From assembly GCF_900112185.1 (NCBI RefSeq), contig NZ_FOKP01000034.1:1-50757 (forward strand): 50,757 nucleotides of DNA, given 5' to 3'. Position numbers and translations under genes: made by a program. The notes under the pieces were generated by a model that saw nothing but the letters and a program-made list of their open reading frames with translations, did no database searches and had not been told where the DNA came from. Source of the DNA: Allobosea sp. CRIB-10 (GTDB lineage Bacteria > Pseudomonadota > Alphaproteobacteria > Rhizobiales > Beijerinckiaceae). Positions 50,658 through 50,757 of this stretch are shown piece by piece; position 1 is the first letter of the stretch; each line of letters starts with the position of its first letter.

Positions 50658-50757
50658 TGGAGTTGGAGTTGACCCGCTTCCGTGGACTGTTCACGGCTAT
50701 GGCGGTTCAGGTCAGTTCATGGTGCAGTCTTTCGTATTCGATGGGCGAGAGGTAGCC
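50658..50757 (-). mobile_element. End of an IS3-family insertion sequence (partial)
   Basis: The outer end is at or near 50658-50664, where tggagttgacccgcttccg resembles an IS3-type terminal inverted repeat starting with TG. The transposase C-terminus follows at 50707-50757 on the reverse strand. The rest is beyond the window. Confidence 0.6.
50707..50757 (-). CDS. IS3-family transposase OrfB, C-terminal 16 residues only
   Basis: The reverse strand reads GYLSPIEYERLHHELT and then TGA. The GYLSP-x-EYER string just before the stop is typical of the C-terminus of IS3-family integrase-type transposases. The remainder is off the window. Confidence 0.7.
   Translation of the reverse strand, partial: GYLSPIEYERLHHELT

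Noticed and set aside
1..50757. Search for tRNA, rRNA, CRISPR arrays and riboswitches
   Set aside because: No cloverleaf-like runs, regular spacers or known riboswitch cores were recognised by eye in the intergenic regions; a covariance-model search was not possible.

Overview
This is a GC-rich (roughly 65%) chromosomal-type window from an alphaproteobacterium, most likely a Hyphomicrobiales member of the Bosea/Methylobacterium sort. I infer this from codon usage, the density of ABC, GntR, TetR and RND genes, and the catabolic gene repertoire. No rRNA, tRNA or CRISPR array was found. Genes are tightly packed, with many ATGA or GTGA stop/start overlaps that define operons.

Left edge (1-3910), accessory. 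A divergent module has an Xre-type regulator facing right. A three-gene leftward operon encodes a PD-(D/E)XK nuclease-like protein, an unknown 162-residue protein, and a soluble AAA+ ATPase carrying an FtsH-like M41 HEAGH zinc-protease motif that runs off the window. Next to it lies a frameshifted tyrosine-integrase remnant, so the module probably arrived by transfer. It is the best candidate here for an undescribed system.

3914-9127: a leftward acyl-CoA catabolic operon (SDR, acyl-CoA dehydrogenase, APH-like kinase, 3-oxoacid CoA-transferase A and B) with a divergent TetR regulator and a palindromic operator. 9372-11908: a GntR regulator divergent from a class-III aminotransferase. 12333-18845: TetR, a membrane-fusion lipoprotein, an RND pump, a small membrane protein and a DUF900-like hydrolase lipoprotein. 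18992-24173: a fold-type-IV transaminase resembling (R)-amine transaminases and a Pot-type ABC importer. The dyad TGTGATCACA occurs both at the GntR/aminotransferase promoter and upstream of this importer, suggesting one amine or amino-acid regulon.

24549-32408: a GntR protein with two winged helices, divergent from an operon of HMG-CoA-lyase-like enzyme, family III CoA-transferase, NMT1-type ABC importer and an aconitase-family hydratase. This looks like a complete uptake and cleavage pathway for a branched hydroxy-acid. 32688-39967: a DJ-1/PfpI protein, a quinone oxidoreductase broken by one in-frame amber codon, a MerR regulator, an Old Yellow Enzyme, a coniferyl-aldehyde-dehydrogenase-like enzyme, an alpha/beta hydrolase and an exported acetoacetate-decarboxylase-like protein. 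Two near-identical MerR-type promoters link the last part of this region. 40301-42567: TetR, a thioredoxin-reductase-like flavoprotein and an ICMT-like methyltransferase.

42679-50187: a second drug-efflux locus (SDR, Bcr/CflA MFS, TetR, divergent membrane-fusion protein, RND pump) followed by a frameshifted MarR gene. The right edge (50188-50757) is decayed DNA: a dispersed repeat copy, a fragment of a siderophore-type ABC ATPase and the end of an IS3-family element. Starts were chosen from Shine-Dalgarno sequences and overlaps; all functions are assigned from motifs read by eye, without database search.
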